A stretch of 64,000 nt of DNA from Clostridium sp. OF03-18AA (GCF_003478035.1 NZ_QUEP01000006.1:172527-236526), one strand, 5' to 3'; positions 51,141 through 60,214 are shown, counted from the stretch's first letter. The notes: generated from the letters alone by a model not told the origin. Numbers and translations are program-made.

Positions 51141-51341
51141 ATGATGGTATATGAGGTAGGAGATATTGTAAAATTAAAGAAACCGCATCCGTGCGGCAGT
51201 CAGGAGTGGGAGATCCTGCGCGTGGGCGCGGACTTCCGCCTGAAATGCATGGGCTGCGGCCACATGGTGATGGTTACGAGACGATTGGTGGAGAAAAACA
51301 CCAGAGGACTCCGGAAACCGGACGGGACGGAAGTGAAGTAA
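51141..51341 (+). CDS. DUF951-family small protein
   Basis: 66 residues, the usual length. GDIVKLKKPHPCGSQEWEILRVGADFRLKCMGCGHMVMVTRR carries two cysteine positions (PCG and CMGCG) that suggest a metal or nucleic-acid binding knuckle. Function unknown. Start ATG 51141 or ATG 51144; both follow AGGAG. The next gene starts at the base after the stop. Confidence 0.9.
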   Translation: MMVYEVGDIVKLKKPHPCGSQEWEILRVGADFRLKCMGCGHMVMVTRRLVEKNTRGLRKPDGTEVK

Positions 51342-52058
51342 ATGGAGACTGGAAGAGAAACACTAAAACAGCAGGCATACCGGATCATAAAAAATAAGAT
51401 CTTATATTGCGAATATGCCCCAAATGAGGTCCTGAATGAAGAATTACTGCTTCAGGATACGGGATATAGCCGGGCGCCGATTCGAGACGCTCTGGGCCGG
51501 CTGGAACAGGAACATCTTCTGGTGATTATGCCTAAAAAGGGAATTCGCATCTCGGATGTGAATATGAATGATATCAGTTCTGTGTTTGAAATGCGATGCA
51601 TGGTAGAACCATATGTGATCCGGATGTATGGAAACCGTCTGGATAAGGAAAAACTGAGGGAATATAAGAAAAAGTTCGAAACTGATATTACGCCGGAGAA
51701 AGTTATGGATGCGGCGAAAGAAAAACGATTGATCGAAATGTTTACTCTGGATGATGAATTCCATCAATATATTGTTCGGAACAGTCCTAATCCATATATG
51801 TGGATGTCGATGGAGCTGATCTATAATCAGAATACCCGTCTTCGCGTTCTTACAAGTCTTGACCTGAATCGATTGATGCAGTCAAAACCGGAACATGCGG
51901 AGATTATTGATGCTCTTCTTGAAGATCGATATGAAGATGCTGCAGATAAGATGAAAAATCATTTAAGAAAAGCAAAACAAGGATCTCTTGACACGTTTGC
52001 GTCATATGGAGACTGGCTCCGGAAGAAAGAGCAGGATCCTATCGGATTCAGACCATAA
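51342..52058 (+). CDS. GntR-family transcriptional regulator, FCD subfamily
   Basis: 238 residues. N-terminal winged HTH (LKQQAYRIIKNKILYCEYAPNEVLNEELLLQDTGYSRAPIRDALGRLEQEHLL) and C-terminal FCD helical ligand domain (FEMRCMVEPYVIRMYG; DDEFHQYIVRNS; EHAEIIDALLEDRYEDAADKMKNHL). The His and Asp positions of the FCD metal site are present. The start abuts the DUF951 stop. It is followed by a terminator and then the split altronate-dehydratase operon, its likely target. Confidence 0.92.
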   Translation: METGRETLKQQAYRIIKNKILYCEYAPNEVLNEELLLQDTGYSRAPIRDALGRLEQEHLLVIMPKKGIRISDVNMNDISSVFEMRCMVEPYVIRMYGNRLDKEKLREYKKKFETDITPEKVMDAAKEKRLIEMFTLDDEFHQYIVRNSPNPYMWMSMELIYNQNTRLRVLTSLDLNRLMQSKPEHAEIIDALLEDRYEDAADKMKNHLRKAKQGSLDTFASYGDWLRKKEQDPIGFRP

Positions 52059-52087
52059 GAAATATTTTTTGAGACAAATCAGAAATA

Positions 52088-52129
52088 AAAGCGACTGCTG
52101 ATCGGAATATACGATCGTGGTCGCTTTTT
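52088..52129 (+). terminator. Terminator of the FCD regulator
   Basis: AAAGCGAC..C.GATCG pairs with CGATCG..GTCGCTTT around GAATATA, then TTT. Confidence 0.8.
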
Positions 52130-52195
52130 GCTTGACTGCATTTGTTTTGTGCATATCGCCAAATATGTAGACAAAAAATATGTAAATATATCAAA

Positions 52196-52224
52196 TTGAC
52201 AAATACAAAATGTGAGAGTATGAT
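52196..52224 (+). promoter_or_regulatory. Promoter of the split-dehydratase operon
   Basis: -35 TTGACA (52196-52201), 17-bp spacer, -10 TATGAT (52219-52224). Upstream lie repeated ATATGT motifs (about 52163 and 52178) that may serve the FCD regulator. Confidence 0.75.
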
Positions 52225-52274
52225 GAAATTATCTGATACATGTAACAGAAAGACGACCTGAAGGAGTTCTGACG

Positions 52275-52619
52275 ATGAGCAAAATGGAAGATGAAATGAC
52301 AGCGTTTCAGATTGATGAGCGGGATAATGTGGCAACGGCTCTGAAAGTGCTGGAACCGGGGACCGTAAGACTTCTTGGCGACAGCCGGGAAAAAAAGCTT
52401 TCAGTCAGAGAAGAGATCCCTGCGGGGCATAAGGTGGCATTGACAGATATTGCGGCTGGAGAAAATATCGTAAAATATGGGGTTGTGATCGGTCGTGCAA
52501 CGAAAGATATCCGTCAGGGGACGTGGGTTCATCTGCATGTCATGTGCAGCATTTATGACCAGCGGTCCAGCCACCTTGATGTGCATACAGGAGCGCCGAA
52601 AGATACACGCTATGAATAA
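52275..52619 (+). CDS. SAF-domain small subunit of an altronate-dehydratase-family enzyme
   Basis: 114 residues. A SAF domain (FQIDERDNVATALKVL; REEIPAGHKVALTDIAAGENIVKYGVVIGRATKDIRQGTWVHLHVM) equivalent to the N-terminus of UxaA or to SuyA. It pairs with the next gene's product. Start ATG 52275 after GAAGGAG. The family includes altronate and galactarate dehydratases and sulfolactate sulfo-lyase; the substrate is not resolved. Confidence 0.9.
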   Translation: MSKMEDEMTAFQIDERDNVATALKVLEPGTVRLLGDSREKKLSVREEIPAGHKVALTDIAAGENIVKYGVVIGRATKDIRQGTWVHLHVMCSIYDQRSSHLDVHTGAPKDTRYE

Positions 52620-52631
52620 TGGAGAACGGAC

Positions 52632-53855
52632 ATGAATCACACAGAAAATTCCTGGATGGGCTATAAGAGAAAAGACGGCAGAAAAGGGATCAGAAATTGT
52701 GTACTTGTGATCTATACAGTAAAATGTGCAGAGCATGTTGCAAGGAAAATCGTGGATGAAGTCCATCATCCGGAAGTGGAACTTTTAGGATTTGATGGTT
52801 GCACGGATAATCAGTATGCTGTAAATATGCTGATCAGTCTGATCCGTCATCCAAATGTAGGTGCGGTGCTTACGGTTGGACTCGGATGCGAATATGTTCA
52901 GCCGGAATGGCTGGAAAAGATCGCACTTCAGGAAGAGAAAATTTCATCCTGGATCCGGATCCAGGATGAAGGAGGAACGGTTCCGTCGATCAAAAAAGGA
53001 GTCGCCTGGGTTCGTGAGGCGCTGAAAGAGCTGGAGAATACTCCGAGAGTTCAGATGGCGCTGCAGGATCTGGTAATCGGAGCAGAATGCGGCGGAAGTG
53101 ATTATACGAGCGGACTTGCCGGAAATGTTGTAGTCGGCCGCCTTTTTGATCAACTTGTAAAAGCCGGAGGTACCGCGATCTTTGAGGAGATCGTTGAGGC
53201 AGTCGGCCTTGACTGGCTGCTGACATCCCGTGCGGCATCTGAGACCGCGAAAGAGGAGATCCAGTATACATACGACAAGGCACTGGAGTATTGTAAATCC
53301 GTGCGCCAGTATTCGGTGAGCCCCGGAAACTTTGCCGGCGGTCTTTCGACGATCGAAGAAAAGAGTATGGGAGCGGTGATCAAAAGCGGTTCCAGTCCGA
53401 TCGAGGGAGTGATCAAAGTCTCGTGCCCGCCGAAAAGACATGGCCTTTGGCTTTTGGATTCGACACCGGATCCCTATTGGATGCAGTTCGGGATCACAAA
53501 TCCGAATGACTCGGAAGGTCTGATGGATCTGATCAGCTGCGGCGCTCACATTGTCTTTTTAGTTACAGGAAGAGGAAATGTTGTCGGAAGCGCAGTAAGC
53601 CCATGCATCAAGATCACGGGAAACCGGGAGACATTCCGACGAATGAATGGGGATATGGACTTTGACGCCAGTCCTGTTCTGTACGGAGAATGTACACAGG
53701 ATGAACAGGCGGACCGGCTGATGGATTATGTGGTACAGGTAGCAAAGGGAAATCTATCTAAAGGTGAAGAATTGGGACATCGGGAATACTTTGTGCCATA
53801 TAAGTATCAGGAAAAAGAAGTTGCATTTCGAAAATGTGAAAAGACAGAAATATAG
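52632..53855 (+). CDS. Large subunit of an altronate-dehydratase-family enzyme (UxaA C-terminal/SuyB)
   Basis: 407 residues. It opens GYKRKDGRKGIRNCVLVIYTVKCAEHVARK, the family hallmark, and carries conserved ECGGSDYTSGLAGN and VTGRGNVVGSAVSPCIKITGN with cysteines that may hold iron. It removes water (or sulfite) from a sugar acid together with the SAF subunit. In many genomes the two parts are fused; here they are separate and 12 bp apart. Start ATG 52632. The SDR downstream suggests oxidation of a linked sugar acid or alcohol. Confidence 0.9.
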   Translation: MNHTENSWMGYKRKDGRKGIRNCVLVIYTVKCAEHVARKIVDEVHHPEVELLGFDGCTDNQYAVNMLISLIRHPNVGAVLTVGLGCEYVQPEWLEKIALQEEKISSWIRIQDEGGTVPSIKKGVAWVREALKELENTPRVQMALQDLVIGAECGGSDYTSGLAGNVVVGRLFDQLVKAGGTAIFEEIVEAVGLDWLLTSRAASETAKEEIQYTYDKALEYCKSVRQYSVSPGNFAGGLSTIEEKSMGAVIKSGSSPIEGVIKVSCPPKRHGLWLLDSTPDPYWMQFGITNPNDSEGLMDLISCGAHIVFLVTGRGNVVGSAVSPCIKITGNRETFRRMNGDMDFDASPVLYGECTQDEQADRLMDYVVQVAKGNLSKGEELGHREYFVPYKYQEKEVAFRKCEKTEI

Positions 53856-53872
53856 GGGATCTGGAGGAAATC

Positions 53873-54652
53873 ATGGCAGCTTTTACAGAACAGCAGAAAT
53901 GGTATGATCTTTCCGGAAAAACAGCAGTTGTGACGGGAGGAATCACCGGTCTGGGACTTGCGATCACAAGATGTCTGGTCAGTGCCGGCGCAAAAGTGAT
54001 CGCATTGAGCCGGACAGATGAGAAGAAGGGAAATGAGATCCTGAAGGAATTTGGCGGAAAAGCAGTTTTCTACCAGTTTGATATCACAGATACGGATCAT
54101 GCACAGGTAATCGCAGACAGAATTCAGAAAGAACAGGGACCGGTTGATATTCTGGTGAATAATGCCGGAAATCACTGCAAGAAATATATTTGGGATATGA
54201 GCGTGGAGGACTATAAAAATGTCCTGGATGTTCATCTTGTCGGTGCATTTGCATTGACAAAGGCCTTTATCCCGCAGATGAAGGAACGGGGATGGGGAAG
54301 AATTATTTTCCAGGCCAGCATGACAAGCTATATTGGACAGCCGCAGGTATGTGGCTATTCTACTGCAAAAGCAGGATATCTTGGTCTGATCCATACCTTG
54401 ACAGCGGAGGTGGCGGAATACGGGATCACAGTGAATGCGATCGCACCTGGCTGGATCGATACTCCGATGTTCCACAAAGCCGTGGACAATGATCCGCCGC
54501 GTCTCGCGAAGATCCTGGGGCGTATTCCAGCAAAAAGTGTTGGAGATCCGATGGATGTCGGTATGTGCGCAGCATTCCTTTGCAGTGATGCGGCGAGATA
54601 TATTTCAGGTACATGTATTCCGGTTGACGGCGGGGCACTGATCGGATTCTAA
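53873..54652 (+). CDS. Short-chain dehydrogenase/reductase
   Basis: 259 residues. NAD(P) site TGGITGLGLAI, NNAG motif (LVNNAGNH), catalytic Ser in IIFQASMTSYIG, YSTAK catalytic Tyr-Lys, and PGWIDTPM. It has the length and style of gluconate 5-dehydrogenase or related sugar-acid dehydrogenases. Start ATG 53873 with GGAGG. Third gene of the catabolic operon, followed by a broken alcohol dehydrogenase. Confidence 0.92.
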   Translation: MAAFTEQQKWYDLSGKTAVVTGGITGLGLAITRCLVSAGAKVIALSRTDEKKGNEILKEFGGKAVFYQFDITDTDHAQVIADRIQKEQGPVDILVNNAGNHCKKYIWDMSVEDYKNVLDVHLVGAFALTKAFIPQMKERGWGRIIFQASMTSYIGQPQVCGYSTAKAGYLGLIHTLTAEVAEYGITVNAIAPGWIDTPMFHKAVDNDPPRLAKILGRIPAKSVGDPMDVGMCAAFLCSDAARYISGTCIPVDGGALIGF

Positions 54653-54670
54653 GATGGAGGAAAAAGTACG

Positions 54671-55081
54671 ATGAAGACAGTAAAAATGCTTGAACCCAGA
54701 AAGGTTGAGGTGCTTCAGAACGATGTTCCGGTACGTGAAAAAGGCACAGCATTACTTGAACGCAGATAAGCATTCCCCCGCTTCAAGTGCGCGGAGCACT
54801 AAGCGGTGGGTGAGTGGGATGCTTATGTCAGTGGGAGTTGAAAGCTCCCACTGACAGATCGCGAAGCGACTGCGTTCATGAGCAAGTAGCGAAGCGGATT
54901 GCGAATGTCCGCTTTACATTTTATATGGTGGAATATGTGGAAGTGATCTTGGTACTTACCGTGGAAATCTTCCGTATGTTTCCTATCCCAGAATTCCTGG
55001 ACATGAATTTTCAGCCCGCGTTGTTGAGGCGGATGAAAATGAATATGGAATCAAATAGGGAATGATCGTAACAGCAAATCC
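54671..55081 (+). pseudogene. Zinc-dependent alcohol dehydrogenase pseudogene, interrupted and truncated
   Basis: It starts with a good ribosome binding site (GGAGG) and MKTVKMLEPRKVEVLQ, then breaks at 54760 where a 157-bp element is inserted. The frame resumes exactly at 54918 with ILYGGICGSDLGTYRG and continues IPGHEFSARVVEADE (zinc/catalytic GHE). A TAG stop at 55056-55058 stands where CAG is likely (GIK-stop-GMIVTANPYF). The rest is lost at the junction with aroK. A former member of the dehydratase/SDR operon. Confidence 0.85.
54761..54917. mobile_element. 157-bp palindromic element inserted in the ADH gene
   Basis: Inserted without target duplication. Nested hairpins: ATAAGCAT (54766-54773) with ATGCTTAT (54819-54826), enclosing CCGCTT/AAGCGG and AGTGC/GCACT. 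A second stem is GTCAGTGGGAG (54827-54837) with CTCCCACTGAC (54845-54855), and a last AAGCGGA with TCCGCTT (54892-54914). It carries no gene. The no-duplication insertion and end hairpins recall short IS200/IS605-type derivatives or their TnpB guide-RNA ends. Class is inferred. Confidence 0.7.
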
Positions 55082-55588
55082 TTATTTTAATAAATCGCAG
55101 ATTTTTTCAGCCGCTTCGCCTGCCGTACCCGTGTTTTTAATATCAAACTTCGCATATTTGCGGTAAAGATCACGGCGAATGAGGTACATATCCTGAACTT
55201 CTTTTTTTGTATGATTCTTAAACAACGGCCGCTCCGGATGCTGTGCAAGATTGGCATAGCAGTCCTCAAATGGGCGGTCAATGTAGAAGATCATTCCGTT
55301 TTTGGCGAGAATCTCGCCATTCCGGTCAAAGGTCAGCATGCCGCCGCCGGTGGAGACGACGGATTGACCAAGTGTGCATACCCGGCGGGCGATCTCGTGT
55401 TCATAATCGCGGAAAAGTGTTTCGCCGCCTTTGGCAAAGATTTCCGGGATCGTCATCTGATAATGTTCGATCAGCATCTGGTCAGTATCGTAAAATGGAA
55501 GTGCAAGACGTTCGGAGAGCAGCTTTCCGATGGTGGTCTTTCCGCTGCTTGTAAAGCCGCATAAAATAATAGGACAGTTTCTTGCCAT
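55082..55588 (-). CDS. aroK: Shikimate kinase
   Basis: 168 residues. Walker A GFTSSGKTT near the N-terminus, shikimate-site DTD (YDTDQMLIE), TGGGM motif (VVSTGGGMLTF), and lid region with Arg (HPERPLFKN). It phosphorylates shikimate with ATP in aromatic amino-acid synthesis. Start ATG 55588 with AAAGGA. The 3' end adjoins the ADH pseudogene, so a rearrangement joined these regions. Confidence 0.93.
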   Translation of the reverse strand: MARNCPIILCGFTSSGKTTIGKLLSERLALPFYDTDQMLIEHYQMTIPEIFAKGGETLFRDYEHEIARRVCTLGQSVVSTGGGMLTFDRNGEILAKNGMIFYIDRPFEDCYANLAQHPERPLFKNHTKKEVQDMYLIRRDLYRKYAKFDIKNTGTAGEAAEKICDLLK

Positions 55589-55747
55589 ATCGAATCCTTT
55601 CTATAATAAGAGCATATCACTTCAGCAGATCTCATAATTTCCAAACCGCTCATGTGAAAATGCAGATTGACCGTAAAATCAGTAAAAACACATATAAAAT
55701 ACCATAAAAACAGAGGAAACGCAACTTATGAGTCAGCACTGCAGCAG

Positions 55748-56653
55748 CTATTCCGCCTTCAGAAGTGGATGATGTCCCAGAAACTGCTGAAGAGCCAGAT
55801 TCCCGGACGCTTTCTTCCAGGCGGCGATGATCTCGACGACTTCCTCCTCGCCGATCAACGGAATAAAGACAAGGTTATCGGCGTTCGTCAGTTTCTGAGT
55901 GACGTAAGCCGGGATGATCGAGATCCCCTCTTCGGCGGACACCATCATGAGGATACTCTCGACGTCGTTGGACCGGAAAAAGATATCCGGGTGGTAGCCG
56001 GCTCGCTCGTACATCTCGTAAAAACGCAGATCACTGACGGAATCGCCGGTGCTGGATGGGGTCATAAACAGGAGACGTTCCCCGTGAAGCTCCGTGCGGC
56101 GCAGAGATGACCGCCCGGCAAACGGATGGCTGCCGTAGACCGCAACCATGAGCGGACTCCGCTCGATCAGCCGGTATTCGATGGAATCATTCTTTACAAG
56201 CTCGGTACTGTCCCATGTAAAAATAATATCGTATTCATCCTTCAGGAGCCCTGCGGCGAGAAGATCTGTGTTCCGCCGGTAGCAGGAGACGAGGATATTC
56301 GGATATTTATTATGGAAGAAACGCAGCGAGCTGGAAAAATTGCTCCGCTCAAACCCTTTCGTGTATCCGATGCGGAGTGTACCGACCATACCGGTAGAAA
56401 CCTCCTGGATCCTGTTTACCGCCTGGTCGATCCGGTCGAGGATGGATCTGGCATCGTTCAAAAAGGCGCTTCCTGCGGGAGTCAGTGTGATCGGACGGCT
56501 TGTCCTGTCGAAGAGCGGGACGCCGAGACTGTCCTCCAGGGCATGGATCTGCTGGGTGATCGCGGTCTGCGTAATATAAAACTGATCGGCTGCTTTCGTG
56601 AAGCTGCGGCACTCGGCGGCAGCCACGAAATATCGGAGCTGGTTTGTATTCAT
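55748..56653 (-). CDS. LysR-family transcriptional regulator
   Basis: 301 residues. N-terminal HTH (LRYFVAAAECRSFTKAADQFYITQTAITQQIHALEDSLGVPLFDR) and a C-terminal substrate-binding domain (VGTLRIGYTKGFERSNFSSSLRFFHNKYP). It diverges from the NSS symporter gene, so that symporter is the likely target; the inducer is unknown. Start ATG 56653 with GAGGAAG upstream. Confidence 0.93.
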   Translation of the reverse strand: MNTNQLRYFVAAAECRSFTKAADQFYITQTAITQQIHALEDSLGVPLFDRTSRPITLTPAGSAFLNDARSILDRIDQAVNRIQEVSTGMVGTLRIGYTKGFERSNFSSSLRFFHNKYPNILVSCYRRNTDLLAAGLLKDEYDIIFTWDSTELVKNDSIEYRLIERSPLMVAVYGSHPFAGRSSLRRTELHGERLLFMTPSSTGDSVSDLRFYEMYERAGYHPDIFFRSNDVESILMMVSAEEGISIIPAYVTQKLTNADNLVFIPLIGEEEVVEIIAAWKKASGNLALQQFLGHHPLLKAE

Positions 56654-56833
56654 AACGGAAACTTCCTCTCAAAAAATTCTGTATCGCCTGAAGAATATAC
56701 ATAAATTCCACATGTTTGATGAAAATGATCGATGATTCCTGCATAACATAAGTTTTCCTTATGATACCATACAAAAAGCGCGGTTGCAAATCCTTTTATC
56801 GGGCAGTATCATAAGGTTACTGACGTCGGGGCT

Positions 56834-56865
56834 GCGGATTTTGCCGATCTGGGCTGCGAAGCATC
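56834..56865. repeat. Repeat family B copy 2
   Basis: GCGGATTTTGCCGAT-TGG-TGCGAAGCATC pattern shared with 20807-20840 (about 29 of 32 positions). The right arm of the stem is degraded here. Confidence 0.7.
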
Positions 56866-56928
56866 ATCGGCGTCAAGAACCCCTGACGGCATAAAAGCCG
56901 ACAGGAGATGGAAAAGGGGAGTTATATC

Positions 56929-58287
56929 ATGAAACGAGAAAATTTTGGTTCGCGCCTGGGATTTTTACTGGTGAGCGCGGGCTGCGCGATCGGAATCGGA
57001 AACGTATGGCGGTTCCCGTATGTGGCGGGACAGAACGGCGGCGGAGTATTCGTCCTGTTCTATCTGCTGTTTTTGCTCTGTATGGGCGTTCCGGTCCTTA
57101 CAATGGAACTTGCGGTCGGTCGTGCGGGACGAAAGAGTGCTGTCGGTGCTTACAAGGCACTTGAAAAGCCGGGAAGCCGGTGGCATGTACACGGATGGTT
57201 CTGTATGATCGGCTGTTATCTTCTGATGATGTATTACACGACGGTTTCCGGCTGGATGCTCAGCTACTTTGTAAAGTTTGCGACAGGAACTTTCACCGGA
57301 ATGGATGCAGACCAGGTGGCAGGAGTATTTGGGGAAATGCTCGGCAATCCCGGCGAGATGGGTCTCTGGATGGCAGTAACGGTCATTGCCGGATTCTTTA
57401 TCTGCAGCAGGGGACTTCAGAACGGACTTGAAAAGATCACAAAATGGATGATGGCAGCTCTGCTCGTCCTGATCCTTGTGCTGGCCGGACACAGCCTGAT
57501 CCTTCCGGGAGCGAAAGAAGGACTCAGCTTCTACCTTCTTCCGGATATTAAGCGTGCGGCGGACGTCGGACTCGGCTCCGTGATCATGGGCGCCATGAAC
57601 CAGTCATTCTTTACATTGAGTCTTGGCATCGCGGCGATGGAGATCTTTGGAAGTTATATGTCCGAGGACCACACACTTGCGGGCGAAGCGGTCCGGATCT
57701 GCGGTCTCGACACGCTGGTAGCACTTTCCGCCGGACTCATTATCTTCCCGGCCTGCTTTTCATTCGGGGTACAGCCGGATGCCGGTCCGCAGCTGATCTT
57801 CATCACTCTGCCGAATGTGTTTGCCAACATGGCAGGCGGACGGATATGGGGAATGCTGTTCTTCTTATTCATGTCGGCGGCGAGCTTTTCCACAGTCATT
57901 GCTGTGTTTGAGAACCTGCTCTCCAGCTGCATGGACAACTTTGGATGGAGCAGAAAGAAAGCTTCTATATTAAATTGTATTTTTGTATTGATCGCAAGCC
58001 TGCCTTGCGTACTCGGATATAATGTGTGGAGCAGTCTGCACATTATCGGTGCGAGAGATGTCCTGGACTCTGAGGATTTCCTGGTCAGCAACCTGCTCCT
58101 TCCGCTGGGATCTCTGGTCTATCTCCTGTTCTGCGTGAGCAAGTGGGGCTGGGGATACGATAAGTATCTTGCGGAAGCAAACCATGGAACGGGACTTAAG
58201 ATGCCGGAAGCGAAGTGGGTAAAGATCTATTTCCGCTATATTCTCCCGGTCCTGATCCTGGTGATCCTGATCCAGGGACTGGCGTAA
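56929..58287 (+). CDS. Neurotransmitter:sodium symporter (NSS/SNF) family transporter
   Basis: 452 residues, about 11-12 membrane helices. Sodium/substrate site signature GCAIGIGNVWRFPYVAGQNGGG in helix 1, NQSFFTLSLGIAAMEIFGSY in helix 6 and SAASFSTVIAVFENL in helix 8. Bacterial members take up amino acids with sodium. Start: ATG 56929 after AAAAGGGGAG; ATG 56908 has no proper ribosome binding site. Single gene. Confidence 0.92.
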   Translation: MKRENFGSRLGFLLVSAGCAIGIGNVWRFPYVAGQNGGGVFVLFYLLFLLCMGVPVLTMELAVGRAGRKSAVGAYKALEKPGSRWHVHGWFCMIGCYLLMMYYTTVSGWMLSYFVKFATGTFTGMDADQVAGVFGEMLGNPGEMGLWMAVTVIAGFFICSRGLQNGLEKITKWMMAALLVLILVLAGHSLILPGAKEGLSFYLLPDIKRAADVGLGSVIMGAMNQSFFTLSLGIAAMEIFGSYMSEDHTLAGEAVRICGLDTLVALSAGLIIFPACFSFGVQPDAGPQLIFITLPNVFANMAGGRIWGMLFFLFMSAASFSTVIAVFENLLSSCMDNFGWSRKKASILNCIFVLIASLPCVLGYNVWSSLHIIGARDVLDSEDFLVSNLLLPLGSLVYLLFCVSKWGWGYDKYLAEANHGTGLKMPEAKWVKIYFRYILPVLILVILIQGLA

Positions 58288-58345
58288 GACTTAACAATTT
58301 AATGTGATATACGCATAAAAACTTTAAAGTGGAAAAGTTTTTATA

Positions 58346-58374
58346 TTGATTCTGAAAAAACAGTGTGTTATAAT
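58346..58374 (+). promoter_or_regulatory. Promoter of the tripartite transporter operon
   Basis: -35 TTGATT (58346-58351), 17-bp spacer, -10 TATAAT (58369-58374). Confidence 0.75.
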
Positions 58375-58530
58375 GAGCGCAAAAGAAAAATAAGCAGCTG
58401 CTTGGCAGAGCTTCATTTTTCTTTTGCCATTAACAAACAAAAAGCCTGTAAATTCAGGCAGTGAGTGCGTCAGCACGGGGTTATGAGTTTGATGGCGGAA
58501 GCAAAAACTAAAAAAGAGGAGAGTACCACA

Positions 58531-59667
58531 ATGAAAAAAATGATCGCACTGGGCATGGCAGCAGCTATGATGTGCATGTCCCTGACTGCATGCAGCGTCT
58601 CAACATCTTCCAAGACTGAGACAACCGCAGCAGCAGAAACAACAGCAGCAGACACAACCACAGAGGCAGCGAAAAACGCAGAGAGCACCGCAGAGGCAGC
58701 CGGCGATCTCGTTGCAACTGCTGATTATCCGACAAAGCCGATCACAATGATCATCCCTTACGGCGCAGGCGGAACAACCGATACATGGGGCAGAAAGCTG
58801 GCAGTTCTGCTTGAGAAGTATTTAGGACAGCCGATCACGGTTACCAACCAGGGCGGTGCATCCGGATCCATCGGCAGCCAGTTCGTAAAAGAGCAGCCGT
58901 CCGACGGTTACACACTTCTTGTTTGTGCAGAGACAATGGGAACCTACAGAACCATGAACATCTGCGACCTTGGATATGATGACTTCACCGTTATCTCCCC
59001 GTTAGTCGGCGATCCGAAGGTTCTCGTAGTTGGCAAAGATTCCAAGTACAACACACTGGAAGAGCTTCTTGACGATATCAAGGCAAACCCGGGCAAGATC
59101 ACAATGTCCCACTCCGGTCCTGGAGGAAGCGGACACAACCAGGGTCTCGTATTAAAGGAGCTCGGCTATGAAGTAGCAATGACAAGCTTTGATTCCGGTA
59201 ATGACGCACTTCTCGGAGTTATCGGCGGACAGGTTGACTTTACAAACCCGAACATCTCCACACTTGGCGGCTATATCGAGAGCGGCGACGTAAAACCGTT
59301 AGCAGTATTCTCTGACAAGAGAATGGACGCTTACCCGGATATCCCGGCATTCACAGAGACAGTTCCGGAAGCTGAGAAGTACTTAAATATCCCGTACACA
59401 CTTCTTTCCTTCGTTGTAAACAACGATACTCCGCAGGAGGTTGTCGACGTATTAAAGGCAGCATCCCAGAAAGTATTTGCTGATCCGGAGTGGACAGAGT
59501 TCGTAGAGCAGAATGCAGCTGATCCGGTATATAAAGAGTATACAGATGACGCTTCCATCCAGGCATTCTACGACAACTGGAAATCTGTTATCTGCTGGTT
59601 ACAGTATGACAACGGTGTTGCTGAAAAGAGTCCGGAAGAGTTCGGCATCAAGAGAATTGGAGAATAA
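58531..59667 (+). CDS. Tripartite tricarboxylate transporter substrate-binding lipoprotein (TctC)
   Basis: 378 residues. Lipobox LTAC (Cys21), Thr/Ala/Glu linker to about 65, then the TctC/Bug fold: YPTKPITMIIPYGAGGTTDTWGR, VTNQGGASGSIGSQFV and GGQVDFTNPN. Gram-positive version anchored by lipid. Start ATG 58531 with GAGGAGAG; upstream in-frame ATG codons lack it. Such receptors bind citrate and other carboxylates; the ligand here is not known. Confidence 0.93.
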   Translation: MKKMIALGMAAAMMCMSLTACSVSTSSKTETTAAAETTAADTTTEAAKNAESTAEAAGDLVATADYPTKPITMIIPYGAGGTTDTWGRKLAVLLEKYLGQPITVTNQGGASGSIGSQFVKEQPSDGYTLLVCAETMGTYRTMNICDLGYDDFTVISPLVGDPKVLVVGKDSKYNTLEELLDDIKANPGKITMSHSGPGGSGHNQGLVLKELGYEVAMTSFDSGNDALLGVIGGQVDFTNPNISTLGGYIESGDVKPLAVFSDKRMDAYPDIPAFTETVPEAEKYLNIPYTLLSFVVNNDTPQEVVDVLKAASQKVFADPEWTEFVEQNAADPVYKEYTDDASIQAFYDNWKSVICWLQYDNGVAEKSPEEFGIKRIGE

Positions 59668-59670
59668 TCA

Positions 59671-60198
59671 ATGAAGAATAAAATTCATTCGCTGATCGTC
59701 GAAGGAATTGTATTTTGCGGGAGCGGCCTTGTGCTGCTCTCGTATTCTCTTTCATCCTACGCAAAGGGATTTAACAAGAGCTGGGCGCAGTCCCCGTATC
59801 TGTTTCCGCTCATCGTGGCGCTTGCCATGATCGGTCTGTCCTTATGGATCGTCGGAGAGGGAGTTACGGCAATGAAAAAAGAAGCCGCGGTTCCGAATGA
59901 CAAGAAGGTGTCAAAAGAAGAAAAAACAGAAAAGCGGCGCTGGGTCGTGATCGCGCTGATCCTCTGTGTGCTCTACTATGCAGCACTTGCTTTTATAAAA
60001 GTTCCGTATGTGACCATCGGAATTTTATCTTTTGCGTACACATTTTCAACATTTGAAGTTGTGACCATCGTGTTCCTGATCGCCATGATGATCTTCATGG
60101 GCGTCAGAAAGATCCCGGTCCTCGTATTTGTACCGATCGGAACTACATTATTTTTAAGCCTTGCATTCCGCACATTCTTACATGTGCTTCTGCCATAG
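59671..60198 (+). CDS. Tripartite tricarboxylate transporter small membrane subunit (TctB)
   Basis: 175 residues with about four membrane helices (EGIVFCGSGLVLLSYSL; LFPLIVALAMIGLSLWIV; WVVIALILCVLYYAALAFI; EVVTIVFLIAMMIFMG) and a charged loop at 70-90. Typical TctB length and layout. The start is 3 bp after the tctC stop, without a strong ribosome binding site, suggesting coupling. Confidence 0.88.
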   Translation: MKNKIHSLIVEGIVFCGSGLVLLSYSLSSYAKGFNKSWAQSPYLFPLIVALAMIGLSLWIVGEGVTAMKKEAAVPNDKKVSKEEKTEKRRWVVIALILCVLYYAALAFIKVPYVTIGILSFAYTFSTFEVVTIVFLIAMMIFMGVRKIPVLVFVPIGTTLFLSLAFRTFLHVLLP

Positions 60199-60214
60199 AA
60201 AGGAGAAAGGGAAA

